DNA of 64,000 bases from Bin5 sp965220715 (GTDB taxonomy: Bacteria; Chloroflexota; Anaerolineae; Caldilineales; Caldilineaceae). Made by a program: the position numbers and the translations under genes. The stretch spans positions 2,666,001-2,730,000 of the forward strand of contig OZ244843.1 of assembly GCA_965220715.1 (NCBI GenBank). Reading direction: 5' to 3'. The notes beneath the pieces are model-generated. The model saw nothing but the letters and a program-made list of their open reading frames with translations. It was not told the DNA's origin and did not search any database. Shown here piece after piece: positions 40,910-49,978 of the stretch (its first letter is position 1; each line of letters begins with the position of its first letter).

Positions 40910-43336
40910 ATGTCACTAATACTTGACGGTCTTAATGCCCAACAGAAGGCTGCAGTCCAGACGACCGAGGGGCCGGTTCTGGTGCTGGCGGGCCCTGGCT
41001 CAGGCAAAACGCGCGTACTTACCCGGCGCATCGCCTACCTGATCGAGGAGAAGAAGATCGAGCCGTGGCACGTTCTGGCGGTAACATTTACCAATAAAGC
41101 CGCCAAAGAGATGGGCAATCGTGTTGAAGAGCAGATCGGGCACAATTTTCCACTGCCAGGCGAGGGCAGGCGCCAAAGCCTTGGCGGGCTGACTATCGGC
41201 ACCTTCCACGCCGTCTGCGCGCGCGTACTGCGCGTCGAGGTGGAGGCGGCCGGTTTTGGGCGCAACTGGGTCATCTATGATCGCGCCGACCAACTAGCTC
41301 TCGTCCGCGAGACTCTTAAGGAGATGAAACTGGATGAAAAGCGTTTCAGCCCGCGGGCAATCCTGGCGCAGATTGGCAACTGGAAAAACGATCTGCTTAC
41401 ACCGGAGCTAGTGCGCGCAGAAGGATACATGCAGGAAATCTCCGACCGTGTCTATGGCCGCTACCAGCAACTCCTGCTCCTGAACAACGCCATGGACTTT
41501 GATGACTTACTGATGCGCACCGCTCTATTGCTGCGCCAGGACGATGGAATCCGGCGCAAATATCAGGACAAGTGGCGCTACGTGCTCGTAGATGAGTTCC
41601 AAGATACAAATACGGCGCAGTACGAGTTGGCATCGCGCTTCGTCGGCCCCCCGGACGGAAGGGGCAATCTTTTTGTCGTCGGCGACGAAGACCAGTCGAT
41701 CTACCGCTTTCGCGGCGCCGACTACCGCAACGTCCTGCGCTTTCGCCGCGACTACCCCGCCGCACAAGTCGTCCTCCTGGAGCAAAACTATCGCAGCACC
41801 CAATACATTCTCGATGTCGCCGATGCCGTTATTGCCAAGAATACAAATCGTACGCCCAAACATCTTCGCACTGACCAGGGCGAAGGGGTAAAGGTTACGA
41901 TTCACGAAGCCTACAACGAGACTGAAGAGGCCGACTACGTACTGGATGAAGCTACCCGCCTGGGCGCCCACAGAGGAATGGGACTGGGCGAGGCCGCGGT
42001 CGTCTACCGCACAAACGCGCAAAGTCGTGCCTTGGAGGAGGCCTGCGTGCGCCGGCAGGTGCGCTACCGCCTGGTGGGGGCCACCCGCTTCTACGAACGC
42101 CGCGAAATTAAGGATGTTCTCGCTTATCTTCGGCTCGTGCAGAACCCGGCAGCTACGATGGCGCTCGACCGAATCATCAACGTGCCCCCGCGCGGCATCG
42201 GCGCCAGAACGTATGAAGCGCTCAAGAATTGGGCTGCTTCGGCCTCCGTGAGCGAGTGGGTGGCACTGCAGGCTTTGATCGGAGAGGCAAGCGATCAAAA
42301 CAGCGAAGACCCTTCTCCCAACCCTCACCCTGCTCTTCCCGCTGCTCCGTTCGCCCCCCGCGCCCGCAACGCGTTGATCAAATTCGCCTCGACGCTGGAA
42401 TCTTGGGTGAAGCTGGCGGCCGAGATTCAGTACGAGGATGTCGGCGCCCTGATGGATCAGATCCTGGCCGAAAGCGGCTACCTCGACCGCCTGCGGGATG
42501 GCAGCGACGAAAGCGAAGAACGCTTCGAAAACATCAACGAACTGCGCGCCGTTGCCGTCCAATATCGTCCCGGTCTTGAAGATCTGGAGCCGGGCCAGGA
42601 CCCTCTCGGCCTCTTCTTGCAGGAGATCAGCCTCGTCAGCGAGCAGGATGACTTCGACGAAAAAGAAGAAGCCTTGACCCTGATGACTCTGCACACCGCC
42701 AAAGGACTGGAGTTTCCCGTCGTCTTTATAGTTGGCATGGAAGAGGGCCTGCTGCCGCACGCCCGCAGCATCCAGAGCGAGGACGAGGAGGACATGGCCG
42801 AAGAGCGTCGCCTGGCCTATGTCGGCATCACCCGCGCCAAGCGCCGCCTCTACTTGATACACGCCTCCCAGCGCGCGATGTGGGGTAGCAGCGAATCGCA
42901 GGAACCTAGTCGGTTCCTGGAAGACATTCCGGCCGATTTGCTGAGAGGACAGGTCAACCGCCGCAAGCGCCAGGTGGCCGCCTACCAAAGAGCGACCAGT
43001 TGGCTGGACGGTCCCGCAATGTTTGGCAGGTATAAAGAGGACAGTTCGGGCTCAGGCGAAAGCACCCCGTATAGGACAACGAATCGCTCTTCTTCCGGTC
43101 GTGGAGAAACCCTCAGCCAAGACCGGCCAAATCGTACGTCGCCCCGCCGACGCCGGACCACCTCTGACGCGCCGACGAAATTCAAGCGCCGCCAAAGCGT
43201 GGAACACCCCAAGTTTGGCGTAGGAATGGTGATCGACAGTGTTGTTATAGGCGGCGAAGAGGAAGTATCAGTCGCCTTCCAAAACTTGGGCGTCAAAAAA
43301 TTCATGGCGTCGCTGGCAAATCTAAAGATACTCTAA
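40910..43336 (+). CDS. pcrA: ATP-dependent DNA helicase PcrA/UvrD
   Basis: An 808-residue SF1A helicase: Walker A VLAGPGSGKTRVL, motif II VDEFQDTN, motif III GDEDQSIYRFRGAD, motif V LMTLHTAKGLEFPVVF and motif VI LAYVGITRAKRRLY. The C-terminal ~60 residues contain EHPKFGVGMVIDS and end MASLANLKIL, the Tudor-like domain of PcrA that contacts RNA polymerase. Length and domain order match housekeeping PcrA. The ATG at 40910 has no strong SD. It differs clearly from the AT-rich helicase at 10.6 kb. Confidence 0.92.
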   Translation: MSLILDGLNAQQKAAVQTTEGPVLVLAGPGSGKTRVLTRRIAYLIEEKKIEPWHVLAVTFTNKAAKEMGNRVEEQIGHNFPLPGEGRRQSLGGLTIGTFHAVCARVLRVEVEAAGFGRNWVIYDRADQLALVRETLKEMKLDEKRFSPRAILAQIGNWKNDLLTPELVRAEGYMQEISDRVYGRYQQLLLLNNAMDFDDLLMRTALLLRQDDGIRRKYQDKWRYVLVDEFQDTNTAQYELASRFVGPPDGRGNLFVVGDEDQSIYRFRGADYRNVLRFRRDYPAAQVVLLEQNYRSTQYILDVADAVIAKNTNRTPKHLRTDQGEGVKVTIHEAYNETEEADYVLDEATRLGAHRGMGLGEAAVVYRTNAQSRALEEACVRRQVRYRLVGATRFYERREIKDVLAYLRLVQNPAATMALDRIINVPPRGIGARTYEALKNWAASASVSEWVALQALIGEASDQNSEDPSPNPHPALPAAPFAPRARNALIKFASTLESWVKLAAEIQYEDVGALMDQILAESGYLDRLRDGSDESEERFENINELRAVAVQYRPGLEDLEPGQDPLGLFLQEISLVSEQDDFDEKEEALTLMTLHTAKGLEFPVVFIVGMEEGLLPHARSIQSEDEEDMAEERRLAYVGITRAKRRLYLIHASQRAMWGSSESQEPSRFLEDIPADLLRGQVNRRKRQVAAYQRATSWLDGPAMFGRYKEDSSGSGESTPYRTTNRSSSGRGETLSQDRPNRTSPRRRRTTSDAPTKFKRRQSVEHPKFGVGMVIDSVVIGGEEEVSVAFQNLGVKKFMASLANLKIL

Positions 43337-43372
43337 GCAGCGCCGACGCGCAGAGGTACTCCGATTAAGATA

Positions 43373-45646
43373 ATGCAATCCCCTTCTCCGCCATGGAGCA
43401 CAGCCACCAAGGCAATCGTCGCCGTTTCTTCACTGGCACTGTTCTGCCTGCTGATTTGGGTATTTCGCGGTCTGCTGCAACAGGTAGTGCTGGCCGCACT
43501 GCTGGCCTACCTTCTCCATCCGTTGATTTCGTTCATCGACCGGCGCACGCCCGTCAATCGAGTCACCGTCGTCCTGGCCGTCTACCTGGTGCTCGCCCTT
43601 CTCGTCGTGGCGACCTTCTTACTGGTGGGAGTTACCACCTTTCAACAGGTGCTCGATCTCTCCCGCCGTCTTCCAGGCTGGTTCGACGACGCGCTCGCCC
43701 AGATACAAGACCTGCGTGAGCAATTGCCGGAGTCAATTACCGTGGGAGGTCTGCCCGTTCCCGTTGCCGGCCTCCTGCCCCAACTGCCCGGATGGGAGGA
43801 GCTATTTGGCCAGCTCTTTAGCCTCATTCAACCCATTTTCAGCCGCGGCGGCAGTCTTGCCGCCAATGTCGTCACCGGAACAGTGGCTGTTATCGGCCAG
43901 ATACTACTGATTTTTGTCCTCTCAATCTATGTCGCCATCGATATGCCCCGTTTTGGTGGCATGATCGGAAACCTTGCCCAAAAGCCCGGGTATCGCCAGG
44001 ACGCCGAACGTCTGACCTCCAGCATCAGCAAGGTGTGGGCGGCCTACATGCGTGGACAGGCCCTCCTTGCCCTGGTCATCTTTGTGCTTGTCAGCGTCGT
44101 ACTGGGCGCGCTGGGCGTGGACAATGCCCTCGGCCTGGGGCTGCTCTCTGGCGCAATGGAGTTTCTGCCGGTTATCGGGCCACTGGTCGGCGCCGGCGCC
44201 GCCATCCTCGTCGCACTTTTTCAAGGCACACCTGGTTTCGGTATGACCCCTCTCCAGTTTGCCTTCGCCGTGGCCGTGGCGATGATATTGATTCAGCAGA
44301 TTGAAAACACGTTGCTGGTTCCCCGCATCGTCGGCAAGGCCCTGAACCTGCACGCGCTTCTGGTGATGGTTAGCGTTATCATGGGCGCATCCCTGGCCGG
44401 ACTGCTGGGTGCAATTCTGGCCGCGCCTGTGGTCGCTTCCTTGCGCATCCTCGGCGATTACGCCTGGCATAAAATGCTTGATCTGCCGCCCTTCCCGGAT
44501 GAATCCGAGAGTTCAGAGGAAGAAATGGAACTGAAAGACCATTCCAATGACAAGAGCCTGAAGCCGACCACCATGCCAACGCAATCTCCCAAGTCCCCAC
44601 CGCTCACTTCCCAAGTCTACCCCCTCTCCTTCCAGCCGGTCTTTAAGGACTACATCTGGGGGGGCCGCAACCTGGAAACGAAACTGGGGAAGGAGTTGCC
44701 GGCCGGCATCGTTGCCGAGAGCTGGGAAATCGCCGCCCATGCCAACGGGCAATCGAGAGTCAAGGCCGGCCCACTGGCCGGATCCTCACTCGCAGAAGTC
44801 CAGCAGCAGTGGGGCGAACAACTGCTAGGACGTTCAGTGGAGAATGATACCTTCCCTCTGCTGATAAAGCTTCTCGACTCCAACCGCTGGCTTTCAGTTC
44901 AAGTTCATCCTGACGATAATTACGCTCAGGAGCACGCCGGCGATCTGGGTAAAACCGAGTTGTGGGTCATTCTTCACGCTGAGCCGGGCGCAGAGCTGAT
45001 CTACGGGTTGAAGACCGGTGTCGACCGTCAGCTTTTTGCACAGGCTGCCGCCACGGGCGCGATCGAACCGATGCTACATCGCATTCCGCTTCGGACCGGG
45101 GACGCGGTCTACATACCCGCGGGGACGGTCCACGCGCTCGGACCCGGCGCGATTGTGGCCGAGATTCAGCAGAACAGCGACACCACCTATCGCCTTTACG
45201 ACTGGGGACGCAGCGGCGCAGACGGCAATTCCCGTCCCCTGCACGTCCGCCAGGCTCTGGACGTAATCGATTGGCGGCTGGTGGAACCAGAAATTGTCAA
45301 GCCTCCAATCCTCCCTTCGCCCGCAGGATGGGTGCGAGAAGGGTTGGCCGACCTGCGCACCATTGGCGGTGCTGCCGCAACCAACCTGCGCGCAATGGCA
45401 GGCGCACAGACCGCCTGTCCCTATTTCCGTGCCGAGCGTCTGACAGGCCAGCCCGGCGCAGTCTGGGACGACCGTTGCGACGGAACTACTTTCCAGATCT
45501 GGGGCGCCCTCTCCGGTCGATCATCCCTGCACTGGGAAGGTGCGCCTGTGGAGTTGCAGGGAGTCTCATGGCTCCTTCTGCCCGCAGCGCTGGGTGCCTT
45601 CGAAGTACGCGCAGAGACCGATTGTGCCCTGCTTAAGGTTTATTGA
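43373..45646 (+). CDS. Fusion of AI-2E-type permease and class I mannose-6-phosphate isomerase
   Basis: A continuous 757-codon frame. Residues 1-~370 form a PerM/AI-2E-family membrane protein with about eight hydrophobic segments (e.g. VFRGLLQQVVLAALLAYLL and GAMEFLPVIGPLVGAGAA). Residues ~410-757 are a phosphomannose isomerase (ManA): FQPVFKDYIWGGRNLE, zinc ligands in VQVHPDDNY, KTELWVILH and IPAGTVHALG. The joint is acidic and Ser/Pro-rich (SSEEEMELKDH). A ribosome-binding-like AGAGGAAGAA precedes an internal ATG at 44525, so ManA may also be made separately. A true fusion, or loss of a stop between two genes, are both possible; I see no frameshift. The isomerase interconverts fructose-6-P and mannose-6-P. 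Confidence 0.8.
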   Translation: MQSPSPPWSTATKAIVAVSSLALFCLLIWVFRGLLQQVVLAALLAYLLHPLISFIDRRTPVNRVTVVLAVYLVLALLVVATFLLVGVTTFQQVLDLSRRLPGWFDDALAQIQDLREQLPESITVGGLPVPVAGLLPQLPGWEELFGQLFSLIQPIFSRGGSLAANVVTGTVAVIGQILLIFVLSIYVAIDMPRFGGMIGNLAQKPGYRQDAERLTSSISKVWAAYMRGQALLALVIFVLVSVVLGALGVDNALGLGLLSGAMEFLPVIGPLVGAGAAILVALFQGTPGFGMTPLQFAFAVAVAMILIQQIENTLLVPRIVGKALNLHALLVMVSVIMGASLAGLLGAILAAPVVASLRILGDYAWHKMLDLPPFPDESESSEEEMELKDHSNDKSLKPTTMPTQSPKSPPLTSQVYPLSFQPVFKDYIWGGRNLETKLGKELPAGIVAESWEIAAHANGQSRVKAGPLAGSSLAEVQQQWGEQLLGRSVENDTFPLLIKLLDSNRWLSVQVHPDDNYAQEHAGDLGKTELWVILHAEPGAELIYGLKTGVDRQLFAQAAATGAIEPMLHRIPLRTGDAVYIPAGTVHALGPGAIVAEIQQNSDTTYRLYDWGRSGADGNSRPLHVRQALDVIDWRLVEPEIVKPPILPSPAGWVREGLADLRTIGGAAATNLRAMAGAQTACPYFRAERLTGQPGAVWDDRCDGTTFQIWGALSGRSSLHWEGAPVELQGVSWLLLPAALGAFEVRAETDCALLKVY

Positions 45647-45670
45647 GACGAAATTCTAAGGAGCCTATTC

Positions 45671-46285
45671 GTGCCCGAAATTGATAAGCGCGCTGACACC
45701 ACCTATCCCATCCACGATTTGCTTTCCAACCGTTGGAGCCCAAGGGCTTTTGCCGACCGCCCCATCCCTCCTGATGTCCTGGGCAGTCTCTTTGAAGCCG
45801 CCCGCTGGGCGCCCTCTTCTCGCAACCTGCAGCCGTGGCACTTTATTATCGCATCGCGCCATCGCGACGCCGACGGATTTGCCCGCATTCTCAGCACGCT
45901 CATGGAGATGAACCAGGCCTGGGCGCAGCATGCTTCTGTGCTGCTCATCGCCGTGACCGAGCCGAAACCTGACAATGCCTCCCGCGCAAACGCCTACGCC
46001 CGCTACGATGTCGGCCAAGCCATGGCCCACCTGACGATCCAGGCGATGGCTCACGGTCTCTATATGCATCAAATGGGTGGATTCCGCAGAGATAAGGCCA
46101 GGGAAGTTCTGGAGATTCCCACGCAGTTTGAGCCGGTTGTCTCCGCGGCCATCGGCTATCTGGCGCCGCCTTCCGCCCTGCCCGAAGAGATCCGAGAGCG
46201 CGAACTGGCCCCCCGCAGCCGCCATCCTCTTTCCGAGATTGTCTTCGGCGGCATGTGGGGTGCAACTCATCCCGACTATGTATGA
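45671..46285 (+). CDS. Nitroreductase-family flavoprotein
   Basis: A 204-residue FMN-dependent nitroreductase family protein: NRWSPRAFADRPI and ARWAPSSRNLQPWHFI are the FMN-binding N-terminal segments, and MHQMGGFRRDKA with PVVSAAIGYLA the second half. The start is a GTG at 45671 with AGGAG upstream. It lies 25 bases after the fusion gene and overlaps the hydantoinase gene by eight bases, so translation is probably coupled. The electron acceptor substrate is unknown. Confidence 0.85.
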   Translation: MPEIDKRADTTYPIHDLLSNRWSPRAFADRPIPPDVLGSLFEAARWAPSSRNLQPWHFIIASRHRDADGFARILSTLMEMNQAWAQHASVLLIAVTEPKPDNASRANAYARYDVGQAMAHLTIQAMAHGLYMHQMGGFRRDKAREVLEIPTQFEPVVSAAIGYLAPPSALPEEIRERELAPRSRHPLSEIVFGGMWGATHPDYV

Positions 46286-47648
46286 CCTGGCAATCAGGCA
46301 TGGGCAACTCATCATGCCATCCGGCCCCATCTTCGCCGACCTGGCCATCGACAAGGGCCGGATCGCGGCTATCGGCGCGCAATTCAACGCCACCCGTTCG
46401 GTCGACGCCTCCGGCTGTTACGTGATTCCCGGCGGCGTGGACTGCCACGTCCATCTTCAGATGCGCCTTAACGGCCTGACCAGTTCAGACAGCTTTGTCA
46501 CCGGAACCGTGGCCGCCGCCCGCGGAGGTACTACTACCGTCGTCGATTTCACCGACCCGCAACCAGAGCAGCCTTTGATGGAGGCGCTCCACGATCGCCT
46601 TACAGAGGCCGACAGCTGTGTGGCCGTCGATTTCGGCCTCCACATGACGATTCCAACCTGGCACGGCGCTGCGGAGGACCGCCTGGGCGAGATTCCTGCC
46701 GCGGTTGCAGCCGGCTGCGCAACCTTCAAACTCTACCAGGCCTATGACCGCATGCAGCTTGACGATGTGGCCCTGCTGAGGGTCATGCGAGCCGTGGCCT
46801 CTGCTGAAGGGGGAGTCGTCCTGCACAGCGAAACCGGGCCGGTTCTCGATCAGTTGCGTGCAAACGCGGTCGCCGCCGGCCATCGCCAACCGATCTGGCA
46901 TGAACGTACCCGTCCGGCGCCGCTGGAAGCCAGCGCAGTGCTGCGGGCCGCCGAGATTGCCGCCCTGGCCAACTGCCCTCTTCACATATTTCATGTCGGC
47001 GCCGCCGATTCCCTGGCGCAAGTGATCGCCGCGCGCAAACGCGGCGTGAACATCACCGCCGAAACCTGCCCTCACTATCTTCTCCTGACCGCCGACGAGC
47101 ATCTTGCAGGAGCCGATGGCCATCTATTCATATGCGCTCCTCCTCTGCGCCACGCCGCCGATCAGGACTCCATCTGGCGTGCCCTGATCGGCAATGAACT
47201 GGACATGGTGAGCACCGATCACTGTCCCTGGACTCGTCGCGAGAAACAGCAGCCCTCGTTTGCAGACGTGCCGGGCGGGCTGCCCGGTATCGAATCAAGG
47301 CTGGCTTTAGTGCATCACTTCGGAGTCAATGCACGAGAACTTCCTCTGTCAGCCTGGGTTTCGGCCTGCTGCACGGCCCCGGCCCGCCGCATGGGGCTGA
47401 CGCGCAAAGGCGCGTTGCTGCCAGGCCGCGACGCCGACATCGTCCTGTTCGACCCGAAACGGGAATTGACTTTCCGTTCCGATGAAATGAACGAGGCCGC
47501 CGATTGGAGCCCGTATGAAGGCGTAAAGGTGGTGGGCTGGCCGCGATCGGTCCTGCTGCGCGGCGAAGAGATCGTACACGACGAAGTCTACGTCGGCTTT
47601 CCAGGACAGGGCCTGTTTCAACGTCGGACACTAACGCCTGAGAACTGA
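46278..47648 (+). CDS. Dihydropyrimidinase/hydantoinase-family amidohydrolase
   Basis: A 456-residue cyclic amidohydrolase. Metal ligands are HxH in DCHVHLQM (His57, His59), the probably carbamylated lysine in TFKLYQAY (about Lys151), VLHSET (His about 183), HIFHVG and STDHCPW. The C-terminus has ALLPGRDADIVLFDPK. Such enzymes open hydantoins, dihydropyrimidines or related rings; allantoinase and dihydroorotase are relatives. The ATG at 46278 lies eight bases inside the end of the nitroreductase gene; the frame extends upstream only because it overlaps that gene. A pathway partner is not visible. Confidence 0.85.
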   Translation: MYDLAIRHGQLIMPSGPIFADLAIDKGRIAAIGAQFNATRSVDASGCYVIPGGVDCHVHLQMRLNGLTSSDSFVTGTVAAARGGTTTVVDFTDPQPEQPLMEALHDRLTEADSCVAVDFGLHMTIPTWHGAAEDRLGEIPAAVAAGCATFKLYQAYDRMQLDDVALLRVMRAVASAEGGVVLHSETGPVLDQLRANAVAAGHRQPIWHERTRPAPLEASAVLRAAEIAALANCPLHIFHVGAADSLAQVIAARKRGVNITAETCPHYLLLTADEHLAGADGHLFICAPPLRHAADQDSIWRALIGNELDMVSTDHCPWTRREKQQPSFADVPGGLPGIESRLALVHHFGVNARELPLSAWVSACCTAPARRMGLTRKGALLPGRDADIVLFDPKRELTFRSDEMNEAADWSPYEGVKVVGWPRSVLLRGEEIVHDEVYVGFPGQGLFQRRTLTPEN

Positions 47649-47792
47649 TCTTTTCGCCAATCGGCCCTGGCATAACGCCTCGAAGACCTTCACGATTACA
47701 ATGCTAAGTGGCGTCAACCGGCGCAAAACACGCCAAAGCGTTCCTCCCACATGCGCGCAGCTTGCGCGATTCAGCAAGGGCTTGAAAACGAT

Positions 47793-48407
47793 ATGGATAT
47801 TCTGAGCAAAGACACGCTGGACGAGGGTTTGGCCTATCTGGCAGCGCAGGACGCCGACCTGGCCAGGGTTGTGACCCAGCATGGACCACCGGTGTTGCGT
47901 CATCGACCCCAGGGATTCTCGACCTTGCTTAAGATTATCCTTGGTCAACAGGTCTCTCGCACTTCAGCCGACTCCACATACCAGCGGCTTCTCGATGCCA
48001 TCGGTCCTCCCCGTCCCGCAAAATTTCTGACTCTTGACGACCAACTGTTGCGTTCAATAGGCTTTAGCCGCCAGAAGAGCCGCTACGGCCGCGAGCTGGC
48101 GGCTGCTCTGGTCGAGAAACGACTCGATCTTGACAGCCTGGGCGAGGGCGAAGATGACTCCGTGCGCACTACCCTTACCGCCCTGCCCGGCATCGGCGCT
48201 TGGAGCGCAGAAATCTATCTGCTTTTTGCCTTGCGAAGACCGGATGCCTGGCCCGCTAGCGACCTGGGCGTTATCGTCGGCGCGCAAAAGGTCAAAAATC
48301 TGGCGGCACGACCCACCCGCAAGGAGTTGGACGCAATTGCCACGTCGTGGCGTCCTTGGCGCGGTCTCGCCACCTTCATCTTGTGGCACGGCTACCAGAT
48401 GATCTGA
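47793..48407 (+). CDS. DNA-3-methyladenine glycosylase (AlkA-like, HhH-GPD)
   Basis: A 204-residue base-excision repair protein. LKIILGQQVS is the start of the HhH-GPD domain, LPGIGAWSAEIYLL is the helix-hairpin-helix, and DAWPASDLGV contains the catalytic aspartate (about 157). It is shorter than E. coli AlkA because the N-terminal TBP-like domain is missing, as in many bacterial homologues. The start at 47793 is uncertain: an ATG at 47751 is in frame, and neither has a strong SD. Confidence 0.8.
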   Translation: MDILSKDTLDEGLAYLAAQDADLARVVTQHGPPVLRHRPQGFSTLLKIILGQQVSRTSADSTYQRLLDAIGPPRPAKFLTLDDQLLRSIGFSRQKSRYGRELAAALVEKRLDLDSLGEGEDDSVRTTLTALPGIGAWSAEIYLLFALRRPDAWPASDLGVIVGAQKVKNLAARPTRKELDAIATSWRPWRGLATFILWHGYQMI

Positions 48408-49159
48408 GCGGCCTGTCGCAGGGCCTGTCAGTACCTCCCCTACCTGGTTGAAGAGTCTCATTCCCACGCAGCCCGCCCGTTTCAGGTGGGCTTGAAACTG
48501 CCTCCCCGTATGTCCCCCTGGCGATTTCTCCCTTGCTGGAACGCAAATCTGGTCGGCTCGCGCCGGACAGAAGAAGTGCTCCCAACACCTCCTCTCCCGT
48601 CTGAAATCACTGCCCATAAGGTGCCGTAGACAGATCGTAGGCATATCGCCCAGGAATCATCTGAAACGTATCTTACCGCTTTTTTTGGCCCGACAACTGC
48701 CTTTCTGGCCAAGGTATCTTCCCATTACCAGTGTATACGTCTCCCGATTTTGGAAGATCCGCCCCTGCCTTTTGCTAACAAAGGAAGCGGACAAGTGCAT
48801 TGATTGCCACTCCGAGTCGTGTTAAGATTTCAAGTCACATAGTCCCTTGTGATGGGGACGGCACGGCAGATTCCCTTCTAGCCGATCGTCGGTTAACAGC
48901 TTGGGCCAGGATTGGCCCGTCAACACATGGTGCGGCAATAGGTATTCCCGCCGCCAAGCTGACTGTCGCAATGCAGAATCTCCGGTCTGATAGCGAGAGT
49001 CGAGCAGTAGTTACTTCCAATAGCATTTGCCTCGGGGACCGCAATGGTGCTGGTTACGGGCTGTATAGACGTAGCTTCGCAACCTCGCCTGAGGCCAGGT
49101 CGGCGAAGCGTGTTCCCAAAATGCGCCACTGTCGACACAAAAATAATGGAGAGGGTCAG
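48408..49159. other. Intergenic region upstream of the CarD gene, no gene seen
   Basis: About 750 bases with open frames on both strands that lack SD-preceded starts and motifs. The frame of the CarD gene extends upstream to 48800, but that portion has no family-like sequence. No clear promoter or hairpin was identified. Confidence 0.45.
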
Positions 49160-49801
49160 ATGGGCTTCATCATTGGGCAGAGTGTCATCCACCCGTCCCA
49201 CGGCGCAGGCAAAATCGTCGCTTTTCAGGAGAAGGAACTGGTCAAAGGCTTCCAGCGCTACTACGTCATCGAGTTCATTCACAATCGTCTCACCGTACAT
49301 GTGCCTGTGCGCCGTATCGAGCAGATCGGCGTCCGCCCCGTCATGTCGGCCGCGCGCATTTCCGGCGTAATTGAGACACTGGAGTTACATCCCCTCGATC
49401 TGCCTGATGAGTTCAGACTGCGGCGCAACGACATCGACAAACAGATTCACTCAGGCTATCCAAAGCGGATAGCCGCCGCCGTGCGCGACCTGACTTGGCG
49501 CGAAACAGCCAGGTACCTCACCGAAGCAGACAACGAAGCTCTGGCCGAAGCACGTGCACTGCTGATCACCGAAGTGGCCCTTGCGCTCGAGCAAACCTGG
49601 GAACTGGCCGAACTACGCGTCGACGACGCAATCGCGCGGGGGATCAGCGCTCGACAGGCCGCCGAAGCAAGGGCGCTGGAAGAACTGGAACGGCAAGAAC
49701 TGGAACTGCAAGAACTAGGACTGCAAGAACTGGAACCGGTGTCGACCGACTGGCCATTTCCCGCCACAGTGCCGGCGGAATTCAGTGAGGCCACGGCATA
49801 A
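49160..49801 (+). CDS. CarD/CdnL-family RNA polymerase-binding regulator
   Basis: A 213-residue protein. Residues 1-~60 (FIIGQSVIHPSHGAGKIV...YYVIEFIHNRLTVHVPV) form the CarD-type RNAP-interaction domain that binds the RNA polymerase beta subunit, followed by a helical DNA-binding part (RRNDIDKQIHSGYPKRIAA, LTWRETARYLTEADNEALA). The C-terminus is an unusual Glu/Leu-rich repeat tail with ELERQELELQELGLQELEP. I chose the ATG at 49160 with GAGAGGG five bases upstream. It would stabilise the open promoter complex for many genes. It is alone between intergenic regions. Confidence 0.85.
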   Translation: MGFIIGQSVIHPSHGAGKIVAFQEKELVKGFQRYYVIEFIHNRLTVHVPVRRIEQIGVRPVMSAARISGVIETLELHPLDLPDEFRLRRNDIDKQIHSGYPKRIAAAVRDLTWRETARYLTEADNEALAEARALLITEVALALEQTWELAELRVDDAIARGISARQAAEARALEELERQELELQELGLQELEPVSTDWPFPATVPAEFSEATA

Positions 49802-49875
49802 GTTCTGCCTTTCCTGTCAGGCTGGACGCACCCTATCGCCTATCCCGTAACACACCGGCCATGATTAGAGCCCTT

Positions 49876-49909
49876 ACACAGTCCGGGCGTTTGCGCAACC
49901 GGGCTGTGT
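49876..49909. terminator. Stem-loop after the CarD gene
   Basis: ACACAGTCCGG (49876-49886) pairs with CCGGGCTGTGT (49899-49909) with one G-U pair and a 12-base loop, between the CarD gene and the aminopeptidase gene. No T-run follows, so a terminator role is tentative. Confidence 0.4.
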
Positions 49910-49978
49910 CGCGTCCAACGCGAAATCCTTCTTGTCGGATTCAACTGAACCCCTATTTCCCAAGGACGGAGACGAACC

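Noticed and set aside
41525..42988. A 487-codon open frame antisense to pcrA
   Set aside because: It lies entirely opposite a complete helicase with all motifs; no start site or motif supports it.
40910..43336. Considered pcrA as part of the same defence-like set as the helicase at 10.6 kb
   Set aside because: It has the full PcrA C-terminal domain, normal base composition and a housekeeping neighbourhood (maf, rsgA).
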